Source of the DNA: Streptomyces hayashii
GTDB lineage: Bacteria > Actinomycetota > Actinomycetes > Streptomycetales > Streptomycetaceae
Reading direction: 5' to 3'
NCBI RefSeq assembly: GCF_024539815.1
Contig: NZ_JAHHIU010000006.1
Coordinates: forward strand, 1-64,000
Length of the DNA stretch: 64,000 nucleotides
Made by a program: the position numbers and the translations under genes. A model generated the notes under the pieces. That model searched no databases. It was not told the origin of the DNA and was given only the letters and a program-made list of their open reading frames with translations. Positions 1 through 8,234 of this stretch are shown in pieces (within the stretch, counting starts at the first letter, position 1; every line of letters begins with the position of its first letter).

Positions 1-777
1 CTCCCGCCCGCCCCGGTCGCGGGAGCCTGTGTCCGCGGCACGGTGCGTCACTCGGGCGGGAGCGTCGTGCCCCGCGCGGCGCTCACCCTCGTCGACGCGG
101 GCGGACTGCAGACCGGTCGGGGCGCCAGCGGCGAGGACGGGCGGTTCACGCTGTCCGCGCCCGGCCACGGGACGTACGTCCTGATCGCCGCGGCCGGCGG
201 CCACCAGCCGCAGGCCGTCTCCGTGACCGTCGGCGAGCGCCCCGTCGAGCTCGACATCGTCCTCGGCGGGGCCGGCCGGCTCGCGGGCGCCGTCGTCACC
301 GCCGACGGCGCCCCGGTGCCCGACGCCACCGTCACCCTCACCGACGGCCGCGGCGAGGTCGTCGCCGGCGCCCGCGGCGACCGCGACGGCGGGTACGTCC
401 TCACCGGGCTGGTCGCCGGGGAGTACACGCTCGCCGCCGGCGCGCCGGGCTTCCGTCCGGCCGCCGTGCCGGTCAGCGTCCAGGCCTCCCGCGAGACCCG
501 GCAGGACGTCGAACTCGCCGGCGGCGCCCTGCTGTGCGGCACCGTGCGGGCCACCGGAGGGCGAGCCGCCGAGGACGCGCGCGTCACCCTGCTCGACGCG
601 GCGGGCAACGTCGTGGACACCCTCACGACGGGAGCCGACGGCACGTTCCGCTTCGCCGATCTGTCCTTCGGCGAGTACACCGTCATCGCCGCGGGCTATC
701 CGCCGGCCGCCACCGTCCTGCGGGTGGCCGGAGGCGGCCGTACCGAACGCGACCTGCGGCTCGGCCACGAGGACTGA
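1..777 (+). CDS. C-terminal part of a protein with carboxypeptidase-regulatory-like beta-sandwich repeats (5' truncated)
   Basis: The reading frame is open from base 1, so the gene begins upstream of the window; 258 residues are visible. They form three repeats of about 80 residues, each with the pattern DG-F/Y-L-GEYTV/YVLIAA followed by a G-G-x-L-x-G-x-V segment. This is typical of carboxypeptidase-regulatory-like (CarboxypepD_reg) beta-sandwich domains. Such repeats mostly mediate adhesion or act as accessory domains. In Streptomyces they also occur as C-terminal tails of MFS transporters, and the missing N-terminus could be one; that is inference. The protein ends with a hydrophilic tail, with no LPXTG motif or membrane anchor. 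The next gene starts 151 bp downstream on the same strand. Confidence 0.75.
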   Translation, partial: LPPAPVAGACVRGTVRHSGGSVVPRAALTLVDAGGLQTGRGASGEDGRFTLSAPGHGTYVLIAAAGGHQPQAVSVTVGERPVELDIVLGGAGRLAGAVVTADGAPVPDATVTLTDGRGEVVAGARGDRDGGYVLTGLVAGEYTLAAGAPGFRPAAVPVSVQASRETRQDVELAGGALLCGTVRATGGRAAEDARVTLLDAAGNVVDTLTTGADGTFRFADLSFGEYTVIAAGYPPAATVLRVAGGGRTERDLRLGHED

Positions 778-928
778 CCGTGCGGGCGGACGCCGGGACG
801 TGCGGCGTACCCCGGCGCACACGGGTGAAACCAATTCCAGGATTGCGGCCCGCACCGACCGGCGTGCCCCGTACGGTGGGGACTGCGGGACAGATCTTGC
901 ACAGCTCTGGGGAGAGAGGGCCTGCGCC

Positions 929-3472
929 ATGGACCGTGGCACCGAGAGGGACGCGACTCCCCGCCGCGGAGCCGGGAGCGAGGCGACGAGCCAGGCGGGG
1001 CCGAACTCGCCGTGCCCGGACGGCGGGGAAGGGATCGCCGACGCCGGGCGCGTCCCCCTGGCCGTGGTCGTCGTGGACCGCGAGGGCCTGGTCTCCCACT
1101 GGAGCGCCGGCGCACGCCGGCTCTTCGGCGTCGTCAAGGACGAGGCGATCGGGCAGCCGGCCATCGACCTGCTCCCCGTCTCCGGCGCGCTCCCCGACCC
1201 CGACGACGACTTCGCCGACGACGCCTACGGCGCGTACGCCGCCTATGACGGCCTCGGTCCGGGCCTCGAATCCTCCCTCGACCGCGGGCTCGGGTACCCG
1301 GCCGCCGGACGGGCCCGGCTGACGGTGCCCGCGCGGGCCGGCGGCCATGAGCGCGTCGACGTGCTGTGGTGGGCCTACCCGCTGGTCGGCCCGGGGACGG
1401 AACGGCTCCTGGTGCTGGCCGCCGACGCGACGACCCTGTGCCCGGAGCCGGAGACCCCCTCGGTCGTCGAACGCATCGCGCCAGGCTTCGCCCTGCACAC
1501 CGACTTCCCCGGCGCCGAGGAACTCGCCCGCCGGCTGCCCGAGATCCTGCCCAGCATGAGCGTCGGAGAAAGCGCCCGCATCGTCGCGCAGGTCCTCGAA
1601 CTCGGCTATCCCGTCATGGAGTTCAGTCAGAACGACCGGGTGCCCGTGACCCCCGACTGGGGCGTGGCCCGGCGCGTCGAGCGCCGGGAGCGCCGGGAGC
1701 GCGCCGCCCGCGCCGCCGCCGAAGGGCTGCCGATACCGCAGGATCCGGCCGACGAGGGCGAGGACCTCGAATACGTCGCCGTCCGCGAACGGCTGGAGTT
1801 CCTCAACGAGGTGAGCGGGAAGATCGGCACCTCCCTCGACCTGTCCCGCACCATCGTCGAGGTCAGCCGGGCCGTCGTCCCGCGTTTCACCGACGTCGCC
1901 GGCACCTACCTGCGCGAACAGGTCGTCGCCGGGGAGGGGTTCCCCGACGGCGTGCCGGACACCACCACGCTGTGGCACCGCGTCGCCCTGGAGCACACCG
2001 ACGAACCCGGCCGCTGGGACGACGTCGTGCCCGTGGGCGAGGCCATGCCCTTCCCGGCGCACACGCCCTTCTTCCAGTGCATGACCACGGGCGAGCCCGT
2101 CCTGGTGCCCCGTATCAGCGAGCGGATGGGCCACGCCATCGCCTCGCAGTTCGAGAAGCGGGACATCCGGCCCCTGATCACCGGCCGCTCCATGCTCGTG
2201 GTCCCGCTCAAGGCCCGTGACGTCGTCCTCGGGTTCATGATCCTGCTGCGCCACCCCGAGCGCGCCCTCTTCAACGACATGGACCGGGTCACCGGCGCCG
2301 AACTGGCCGCCCGCGCGGGCCTGGTGCTCGACAACGCGCGCATGTACACCCACCAGGAGAGCGTCGCGGAGACCCTCCAGGACAGCATGCTGCCGCACAT
2401 CCCCCCGCGCATGGCGGGCTGCGACCTCGCCACCCGCTATCTGCCGGGCACGCTGCTCGGGCGGGTCGGCGGGGACTGGTTCGACTCGGTGAAGCTGCCC
2501 GGCGCGCGCACCGCGCTCGTCGTCGGCGACGTCATGGGACACGGACTCAACTCCGCCGCCATGATGGGGCAGTTGCGCACGGCCGTGCAGACCATGGCCG
2601 CCCTCGACCTGCCGCCCGCCCAACTCCTGCGCAACCTCGACGATCTGGCGCAACGGCTGGGCGACACCTACCTCGCGACCTGCCTGTACGCCGTCTACGA
2701 CCCCATCGCGGGCGAGCTGGTGCTCGCCAACGCGGGCCACATCCCACCGGTGCTGGTGCGCGCGGCCGACGGCCGCAGCGAGCTGCTCGACCTGCCCACC
2801 GGCGCGCCCATCGGCGTCGGCGGGGTCCCCTTCGAGGCGGTCCGCGTCCGCGTGGCGCCGGGGGACCGGCTGGTGATGTGCACCGACGGCCTGGTGGAGA
2901 TGCGCGGCGAGGACATCGGCGTGGGCCTGGCGGCCCTGTGCGAGTCCGCCGCTCATCCGGCCGCCTCCATGGACGACGCCTGCGACACCATCGTCCGCGC
3001 CCTCGCCGCGACCTTCTCCGGGGCCGGTCACGGCGACCGCAAGGACGACGTCGCTCTGCTCATGGCCCGCCTCGGCGGCATAGCGCCCGACGACGTCGCC
3101 GAGTGGCGCCTCGCCCTCGACCCTGCCGAGGTCGCCCGGGCCCGCGCCGCGGTCCGCGAACAGCTCCACGGCTGGGGGCTGGGCCCGCTCGCCGAGCCCG
3201 CCGAGCTCATGGTGAGCGAGCTGGTCACCAATGCCGTACGGCATTCCCGCCGCCGCCCCGTGGCGCTGCGCCTCGTCCGCGGCGACGCCCTGCTGTGCGA
3301 GGTCGAGGACGACGATCACGAACTGCCGAACCTGCTGAGCGCCGGACCCGGCGACGAGGCCGGCCGAGGGCTTCGCGTGGTCAGCGCGCTGGCCCGGGAG
3401 TGGGGCGCCAGCCGCACGGCGGACGGGAAGTCGGTGTGGTTCGAGCTGACGCTGCCGCGGGCGCGCCGCTGA
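929..3472 (+). CDS. SpoIIE-type PP2C phosphatase with PAS, GAF and HATPase domains
   Basis: An 847-residue multidomain signalling protein. A PAS-like segment lies at about residues 40-110. A GAF domain spans about 285-475, starting at LEFLNEVSGKIGTSLDL. A SpoIIE/PP2C phosphatase domain at about 480-690 contains GGDWFD, VGDVMGHG and the metal-binding CTDGLVE. A C-terminal HATPase_c domain at about 720-845 has the ELVTNAVRH N-box and a G-rich GRGLRVV segment. This architecture dephosphorylates anti-anti-sigma factors, while the HATPase part resembles RsbW-type anti-sigma kinases, so one polypeptide may set partner-switch sigma activity. ATG 929 is preferred over the upstream GTG 800 because a GGGGAGAGAGG ribosome-binding site lies about 9 bases before it. 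It is monocistronic and cytoplasmic. Sensor ligands are unknown. Confidence 0.9.
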   Translation: MDRGTERDATPRRGAGSEATSQAGPNSPCPDGGEGIADAGRVPLAVVVVDREGLVSHWSAGARRLFGVVKDEAIGQPAIDLLPVSGALPDPDDDFADDAYGAYAAYDGLGPGLESSLDRGLGYPAAGRARLTVPARAGGHERVDVLWWAYPLVGPGTERLLVLAADATTLCPEPETPSVVERIAPGFALHTDFPGAEELARRLPEILPSMSVGESARIVAQVLELGYPVMEFSQNDRVPVTPDWGVARRVERRERRERAARAAAEGLPIPQDPADEGEDLEYVAVRERLEFLNEVSGKIGTSLDLSRTIVEVSRAVVPRFTDVAGTYLREQVVAGEGFPDGVPDTTTLWHRVALEHTDEPGRWDDVVPVGEAMPFPAHTPFFQCMTTGEPVLVPRISERMGHAIASQFEKRDIRPLITGRSMLVVPLKARDVVLGFMILLRHPERALFNDMDRVTGAELAARAGLVLDNARMYTHQESVAETLQDSMLPHIPPRMAGCDLATRYLPGTLLGRVGGDWFDSVKLPGARTALVVGDVMGHGLNSAAMMGQLRTAVQTMAALDLPPAQLLRNLDDLAQRLGDTYLATCLYAVYDPIAGELVLANAGHIPPVLVRAADGRSELLDLPTGAPIGVGGVPFEAVRVRVAPGDRLVMCTDGLVEMRGEDIGVGLAALCESAAHPAASMDDACDTIVRALAATFSGAGHGDRKDDVALLMARLGGIAPDDVAEWRLALDPAEVARARAAVREQLHGWGLGPLAEPAELMVSELVTNAVRHSRRRPVALRLVRGDALLCEVEDDDHELPNLLSAGPGDEAGRGLRVVSALAREWGASRTADGKSVWFELTLPRARR

Positions 3473-3622
3473 GCGCGCCGCCCCCGGGCTGCCCGCCGGG
3501 GTGCGGATCCCGGACGCCGCGTGAAGGAACGCGCAGCGCGCTTGTAGCGGCGGCCGGGGGACGGTAGACCGTACTCGCCCGTCGCTTACGGCGGATCGGC
3601 CTTGCGTCCTGGGGAGTTGGAC

Positions 3623-4348
3623 ATGAGCGTGGCGAGTCGGTACCGGGCGGCATGGGAGGGCTTCTGGCGGGAGGCCCCGCGGGAGCCCGGCGGGGTGTTC
3701 TGGGACGCGGACCCGAAGGTGACCGCCGCCCTGCATCTGGCCCTCTTCGAGCCCCATCTGGCCGCCGTCGAACTGCCGTTGGTGGACCTCGGCTGCGGCA
3801 ACGGCACCCAGACCCGTTATTTCGCGGACCGCTTCGCCCACGTGCTCGGCGTCGACCTGTCCGCCGCGGCACTCGACCACGCCCGCCGGGCCGATCCCGC
3901 CGGCCGGGCCGCCTACCGGCTGCTGGACGCGGCGGACAAGGGCGAGGCCGAGGCCCTGCACGCCGAGGTGGGGGACGCCAACGTCTATATGCGGGGCGTA
4001 CTGCACCAGTGCGAGTCCGCCGACCGGCAGCCGCTGGTGGACGGCATCGCCGCGCTGGTGGGCCGGCGCGGCCGCGCCTTCCTCGTGGAGCTGTCCGAGG
4101 CCGCCCGGCCGGTCCTCGGCGCTCTGGCGCAGAATCCGGCAGGTCCGCCGCCGAAACTGGCGCCGATCTTCCGGCACGGCATCGCCCCCGGCGAGGTCGC
4201 CGACGACGCGGTGTCCGGCTGGCTGCGGGCCGCCGGGCTCACGGTGCTGGCGTCCGGCGAACTGCCTCTGATCACCACCGAGTTCGCGCCGGACGGCACC
4301 CGGATCGAGCTGCCGTCGAAATGGTTCGTGACCGCCCGGGAGGTGTGA
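3623..4348 (+). CDS. Class I SAM-dependent methyltransferase
   Basis: A 241-residue protein with the SAM-binding motif I LVDLGCGNGTQT at about residues 53-64, an acidic motif (LGVDLS) after the second strand, and a later VYMRGVLHQ segment at the position of the motif that follows the fourth strand. These show a Rossmann methyltransferase fold; the substrate cannot be told. ATG 3623 is chosen over the in-frame TTG 3602 because GGGGAG sits 7 bases upstream of it. It stands alone between the phosphatase gene and a DoxX gene on the same strand, with gaps of 150 and 101 bp. Confidence 0.8.
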   Translation: MSVASRYRAAWEGFWREAPREPGGVFWDADPKVTAALHLALFEPHLAAVELPLVDLGCGNGTQTRYFADRFAHVLGVDLSAAALDHARRADPAGRAAYRLLDAADKGEAEALHAEVGDANVYMRGVLHQCESADRQPLVDGIAALVGRRGRAFLVELSEAARPVLGALAQNPAGPPPKLAPIFRHGIAPGEVADDAVSGWLRAAGLTVLASGELPLITTEFAPDGTRIELPSKWFVTAREV

Positions 4349-4449
4349 GCGCCCTCACAGGGAAAGAGCGCCGGCAGCTGTCACATTTCCGGGCCGCGCC
4401 GTGTCAGGGGGGTGAAGCAACGCATGAACCCCTGATGAGGAGCTGTGAG

Positions 4450-4791
4450 ATGTCCACTGCCCATGTCGTCGTCACCGTCGTCGGAGCCGCGATGGCGGCC
4501 TTCTCGGCCGCCTCGCTCTTCCTCGGCGCCGAGTGGACGGCGAAGCCGCTGGCCGACTACGGGGTGCCGCGCTCGTGGTGGTCGTGGCTCGCCGCGGCCA
4601 AGGCCGCGGGCGCGGCCGGGCTGCTGGCCGGACTGTTCCTGCCCGTGGTCGGCGTGCTCGCCGCGATCGGCCTGGTCCTGTACTTCCTCGGCGCCGCGGT
4701 CACCGTGGCGCGGGCCCGCTGGTTCTCGCACCTGGCGTTCCCGCTGGTGTACGCGGCGCCGGCGGTGGCCTCCCTGATCCTGGCGTACTGA
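4450..4791 (+). CDS. DoxX-family small membrane protein
   Basis: A 113-residue protein, almost entirely hydrophobic, with four predicted membrane helices and the DoxX-like order TM1, a short polar loop (GAEWTAKPLADYGVP), then three further helices. DoxX proteins sit in the cytoplasmic membrane and have been linked to redox or thiol stress in other actinobacteria; no catalytic motif is visible here. The start ATG 4450 follows a GAGGAG site about 8 bases upstream. It converges on the ECF sigma gene downstream. Its last codons form the 5' arm of a perfect 18-bp hairpin (4768-4810), so the coding end doubles as the terminator. Confidence 0.8.
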   Translation: MSTAHVVVTVVGAAMAAFSAASLFLGAEWTAKPLADYGVPRSWWSWLAAAKAAGAAGLLAGLFLPVVGVLAAIGLVLYFLGAAVTVARARWFSHLAFPLVYAAPAVASLILAY

Positions 4792-4810
4792 CCGCCAGGA
4801 TCAGGGAGGC
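4768..4810. terminator. Convergent transcription terminator overlapping the DoxX stop codon
   Basis: A perfect 18-bp inverted repeat: arm GCCTCCCTGATCCTGGCG at 4768-4785 pairs with 4793-4810 across a 7-nt loop that contains the TGA stop of the DoxX gene. There is no T tract, as is usual for Streptomyces terminators. It lies between convergent genes and can serve both. Confidence 0.75.
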
Positions 4811-4890
4811 GAGGGCGGGGGCGGCCGCGGACCCGGGTCGCCCGCCCGCGCGTCCCGCCTCCCGGCCGCCGCCCCCCTTGGAGCGTCGCG

Positions 4891-5832
4891 TCAGTCGTGC
4901 CGGGTGAGCGGGTCGTCCCCGGCGCCGGACGGCAGCAGCTCGGTCCCGGCGGCGTCGAGGACCGTCACCTCGATGCCGTCCAGGCGCTCCCGGTCCGCCA
5001 CGACGTCGATGCGGGTGATCCCGTCCGGCGTGATCGTGAAGAGGAGGACCAGCCGCAGCCGGCCCTGCGGCGCCATCGCGAGGCCGACCCGGCCGTCGAG
5101 GAGGGCCGGTCCGGTGAACCGGGCGCGGCCGGTCGCCGCCATCGCGCCCTCCGCCACGGTCCGGGCGCCGCTCACCGTGACCGGCTGAGGCGTCGGCACC
5201 ACGAAGCGGTCGGCCGTGAGCACCACGTCCGGATGCAGCAGCGAGAGCAACGCCTCGAAGTCGCCGGCGCGGGTCGCGGCGAGGAACGCGTCGACCACCT
5301 CGCGCCGGCGGGCCCGGTCGGCGACGGGCGCGCTGCCGCCCCGCACCCGGCGGCGGGCGCGGACGGTGAGCTGCCGGGTGGCGGCGGGGGTGCGCTCGAT
5401 CAGCGGGGCGATGTCGTCGAACGGCACGGCGAACAGGTCGTGCAGGACGAACGCCAGCCGCTCCGCCGGGGCGAGGGCGTCCAGGACGACCAGGAGCGCC
5501 ACGCCGACGGAGTCGGCGAGCAGCGCCTCCTCCTCGGGGTCGCCGCCCCCGCCCGGGCCGACGGCGGGTTCGGCCACCCGGTCGTCCAGCGGCACCTCGG
5601 GCCGCGTTCTGCGGGAGCGCAGCATGTTGAGGCAGATCCGGCCCACCACCGTGGTCAGCCAGCCGCTGAGGTCCTCCACCGCGGCGACGTCCGCGCGGGA
5701 CGCCCGGAGCCAGGTCTCCTGCACGGCGTCCTCCGCCTCGCTGAGCGAGCCCAGCATGCGGTAGGCGACGGCGCGCAGACGCGGCCGGTCGGCCTCGAAG
5801 CGCTCCGGTGGCAGTGCGGTGTGCGTGGTCAT
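4891..5832 (-). CDS. ECF-type RNA polymerase sigma factor with SnoaL-like C-terminal domain (SigJ/ECF41-like)
   Basis: A 313-residue protein. Region 2 covers about residues 10-80 (RLRAVAYRMLGSLSEAEDAVQE, then a WLTTVVGRICLNMLRSRR segment). Region 4 is at about 115-175, with the FDDIAPLIERTPAATRQL helix-turn-helix. A SnoaL-like extension follows at about 190-310. That layout is the ECF41/SigJ type, in which the C-terminal domain rather than a separate anti-sigma factor modulates activity. Genes of this group are often linked to small redox or DoxX-type proteins, and a DoxX gene is convergent next door; a regulatory link is inference. It is divergent from the peptidase operon at 6006. Confidence 0.88.
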   Translation of the reverse strand: MTTHTALPPERFEADRPRLRAVAYRMLGSLSEAEDAVQETWLRASRADVAAVEDLSGWLTTVVGRICLNMLRSRRTRPEVPLDDRVAEPAVGPGGGGDPEEEALLADSVGVALLVVLDALAPAERLAFVLHDLFAVPFDDIAPLIERTPAATRQLTVRARRRVRGGSAPVADRARRREVVDAFLAATRAGDFEALLSLLHPDVVLTADRFVVPTPQPVTVSGARTVAEGAMAATGRARFTGPALLDGRVGLAMAPQGRLRLVLLFTITPDGITRIDVVADRERLDGIEVTVLDAAGTELLPSGAGDDPLTRHD

Positions 5833-6005
5833 GGCAGTCCCCGTCCGTGGCGTCGCCGTGTCGCCGTGTCGATGTGTGCGCGCAGATCACAGCACGCCCC
5901 GGGTCGGCCGCGCCAACGTCTTCCCGTGCGGGGAGGCCGGTTAGGCTCGGGCCTCCTTGAGCGGTGGACCCGGCGACGGCGACCCGGAGACGGCAGGGGG
6001 CGGAC

Positions 6006-6839
6006 GTGAAGATCCTCATCAGCGCCGACATGGAGGGCGCGACCGGCGTCACCTGGCCCGCCGACGTGCTGCCCGGGACCCCGCAGTGGGAGCGCTGCCG
6101 GTCGATGTTCACCTCGGACGTCAACGCCGCCGCGCTGGGCTTCTTCGACGGCGGGGCGGACGAGGTCCTGGTCAACGAGGCCCACTGGACCATGCGCAAC
6201 CTGCTCCTCGAACAGCTCGACGAGCGGGTCGAGATGCTCACCGGCCGGCACAAGGCCCTGTCCATGGTGGAGGGCGTCCAGCACGGCGACGTCGACGGCG
6301 TCGCGTTCGTCGGCTACCACGCGGGCGCCGGAGCCGAGGGCGTCCTCGCCCACACCTACCTCGCCAACTCGATCACCGGCGTCTGGCTGAACGACGTGCG
6401 CGCCAGTGAGGGGCTGCTCAACGCCCATGTCGTGGCCGAGTACGGCGTCCCGGTCGTCCTGGTCACCGGCGACGACGTGGCCTGCGAGGACGCGCTCGGC
6501 TACGCGCCCGAGGCGCTGAAGGTCGCCGTCAAGGACCATGTGTCGCGCTACGCGGCCGTGTGCCGCACACCGGCGCGCACCGCCGCCGACATCCGGACCG
6601 CGGCCAGGACGGCGACGGGACTGGCGGTCCGTCAGGAACCGGTGGCGGGAGGCCCGTTCACCGTGGCGGTGGAGTTCGACGCCGAGCATCTCGCGGCGGC
6701 GGCCACCGTCGTGCCCGGCGTCGCCCGCATCGGCGAACGCAAGGCCGCGTACACCAGCGGCACCATGTACGAGGGGATCCGCACCTTCAAGGCGGTCACC
6801 ACGATCGTCTCGGCCGCGATCGAGGAGCAGTATGGCTGA
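6006..6839 (+). CDS. M55-family D-aminopeptidase (DppA-like)
   Basis: A 277-residue protein beginning MKILISADMEGATGV, with the Asp-x-Glu metal-ligand motif of zinc-dependent M55 D-aminopeptidases. Later conserved segments GYHAGAG and GTMYEG fit the family, and the length matches DppA. The enzyme removes N-terminal D-residues such as D-Ala from short peptides. GTG 6006 is chosen over GTG 5964 because the conserved region starts at once and GGGGG lies about 7 bases upstream. It heads a same-strand run of four peptidase genes (6006-11182) and is divergent from the ECF sigma gene. Confidence 0.88.
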   Translation: MKILISADMEGATGVTWPADVLPGTPQWERCRSMFTSDVNAAALGFFDGGADEVLVNEAHWTMRNLLLEQLDERVEMLTGRHKALSMVEGVQHGDVDGVAFVGYHAGAGAEGVLAHTYLANSITGVWLNDVRASEGLLNAHVVAEYGVPVVLVTGDDVACEDALGYAPEALKVAVKDHVSRYAAVCRTPARTAADIRTAARTATGLAVRQEPVAGGPFTVAVEFDAEHLAAAATVVPGVARIGERKAAYTSGTMYEGIRTFKAVTTIVSAAIEEQYG

Positions 6840-6845
6840 GCGCCC

Positions 6846-6891
6846 GGGAACAGCGGAAACAGCGGAAACAGCGGGAACCGCGGGAACACGG
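6846..6891. repeat. Short tandem repeat (9-bp unit) between two peptidase genes
   Basis: About five copies of a 9-bp unit of the type GGAAACAGC / GGGAACCGC fill most of the gap between the D-aminopeptidase stop and the M20 start. Copies differ at one to three positions. No function is visible; the repeat ends just before the ribosome-binding site of the next gene. Confidence 0.7.
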
Positions 6892-6913
6892 CAGGAAGGC
6901 GAGCGGGAGCGGC

Positions 6914-8218
6914 ATGGCTGACGCACAGGCGCGGGACGAGGTGGTCAGGTTCACCTCGGACCTCATTCGCATCGACACCACCAACCGGGGCGGCGGGGAC
7001 TGCCGCGAGCGGCCCGCCGCCGAGTACGCCGCGGCGCTGCTGGCGGACGCGGGCATCGAGCCCGCCCTGCTGGAGCGCACCCCGGGGCGCACCAACGTCG
7101 TGGCCCGCGTCGAGGGCGCGGACCCGTCCGCCGACGCGCTGCTCCTCCACGGCCACCTGGACGTCGTCCCCGCCGAGGCCGCCGACTGGAGCGTGCACCC
7201 GTTCTCCGGGGAGGTGCGGGACGGCGTCGTGTGGGGACGCGGCGCGGTCGACATGAAGAACATGGACGCCATGATCCTGGCCGTGCTGCGGGCCTGGGCC
7301 CGGGAGGGTGTGCGGCCCCGGCGCGATCTCGTCATCGCCTTCACCGCCGACGAGGAGGCCAGCGCCGAGGACGGCTCCGGTTTCCTCGCGGACCGCCACC
7401 CGCATCTGTTCGACGGCTGCACCGAGGCCGTCGGCGAATCGGGCGCGTTCACCTTCCACGACGGCGCCGGACGTGAGATCTACCCCGTCGCCGCGGGCGA
7501 GCGCGGCACCGGCTGGCTCAAGCTCACCGCGCGAGGACGCGCGGGGCACGGCTCGAAGGTCAACCGGGAGAACGCGGTGACCCGGCTGGCCGCGGCCGTC
7601 GCCCGCATCGGCGAGCACGTCTGGCCGCCGCGGCTCACGCCGACCGTCGCCGCCGCGCTCACCGAACTGGCCGCGCTGTACGGCGTCGACGGCGACCTGG
7701 ACGACGTGGACGCCCTGCTCGACAAGCTGGGCCCGGCCGCCGCCCTGGTCGAGGCGACCGTGCGCAACAGCGCCAACCCGACCATGCTGGAGGCGGGTTA
7801 CAAGGTGAACGTGATCCCGGGAGAGGCCGCCGCGTTCGTGGACGGCCGGTATCTCGCGGGAACCGAGGACGAGTTCTGCGCCACCCTCGACGAACTCACC
7901 GGCCCCGACGTCGACTGGGAGTTCCACCACCGTGAAGTCGCCCTCCAGGCACCGGTGGACGCGCCGCTGTTCGCACGGATGCGCGCGGCCGTCGAGGAGT
8001 TCGCCCCCGAGGGCCATGTGGTGCCGTACTGCATGTCGGGCGGCACCGACGCCAAGCAGTTCTCCCGGCTCGGGATCACCGGCTACGGCTTCGCGCCGCT
8101 GAAGCTGCCCGAGGGCTTCGACTACCAGGCGCTCTTCCACGGCGTGGACGAACGGGTCCCGGTCGAGGCGCTGCACTTCGGCGTCCGCGTCCTCGACCGG
8201 TTCCTGCGGACGGCTTAG
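6914..8218 (+). CDS. M20/M25/M40-family metallopeptidase
   Basis: A 434-residue cytoplasmic di-zinc hydrolase. The motifs are in order: HGHLDVVP near residue 78 (metal His and catalytic-site Asp), GRGAVDMKN (bridging Asp), DEEASAEDGSG (general-base Glu and metal Glu), and GTDAKQF near the end. The central lid/dimerisation insert is present, with the GSKVNRENAV segment. The family hydrolyses dipeptides and acyl-amino acids. ATG 6914 follows GAGCGGGAGC. It is the second gene of the peptidase operon, 75 bp after the D-aminopeptidase and 16 bp before the S9 gene. Confidence 0.9.
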   Translation: MADAQARDEVVRFTSDLIRIDTTNRGGGDCRERPAAEYAAALLADAGIEPALLERTPGRTNVVARVEGADPSADALLLHGHLDVVPAEAADWSVHPFSGEVRDGVVWGRGAVDMKNMDAMILAVLRAWAREGVRPRRDLVIAFTADEEASAEDGSGFLADRHPHLFDGCTEAVGESGAFTFHDGAGREIYPVAAGERGTGWLKLTARGRAGHGSKVNRENAVTRLAAAVARIGEHVWPPRLTPTVAAALTELAALYGVDGDLDDVDALLDKLGPAAALVEATVRNSANPTMLEAGYKVNVIPGEAAAFVDGRYLAGTEDEFCATLDELTGPDVDWEFHHREVALQAPVDAPLFARMRAAVEEFAPEGHVVPYCMSGGTDAKQFSRLGITGYGFAPLKLPEGFDYQALFHGVDERVPVEALHFGVRVLDRFLRTA

Positions 8219-8234
8219 GCGGACGGGGGACGAC

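Noticed and set aside
683..4177. Very long minus-strand open frame (1164 codons) opposite the phosphatase and methyltransferase genes
   Set aside because: High-GC shadow frame: the plus strand there encodes well-defined PAS/GAF/PP2C/HATPase and methyltransferase motifs, while the minus translation is Gly/Arg/Asp/His-rich without domains.
6846..6891. CRISPR-like or coding repeat
   Set aside because: The units are only 9 bp with no spacers; it is a simple tandem repeat.
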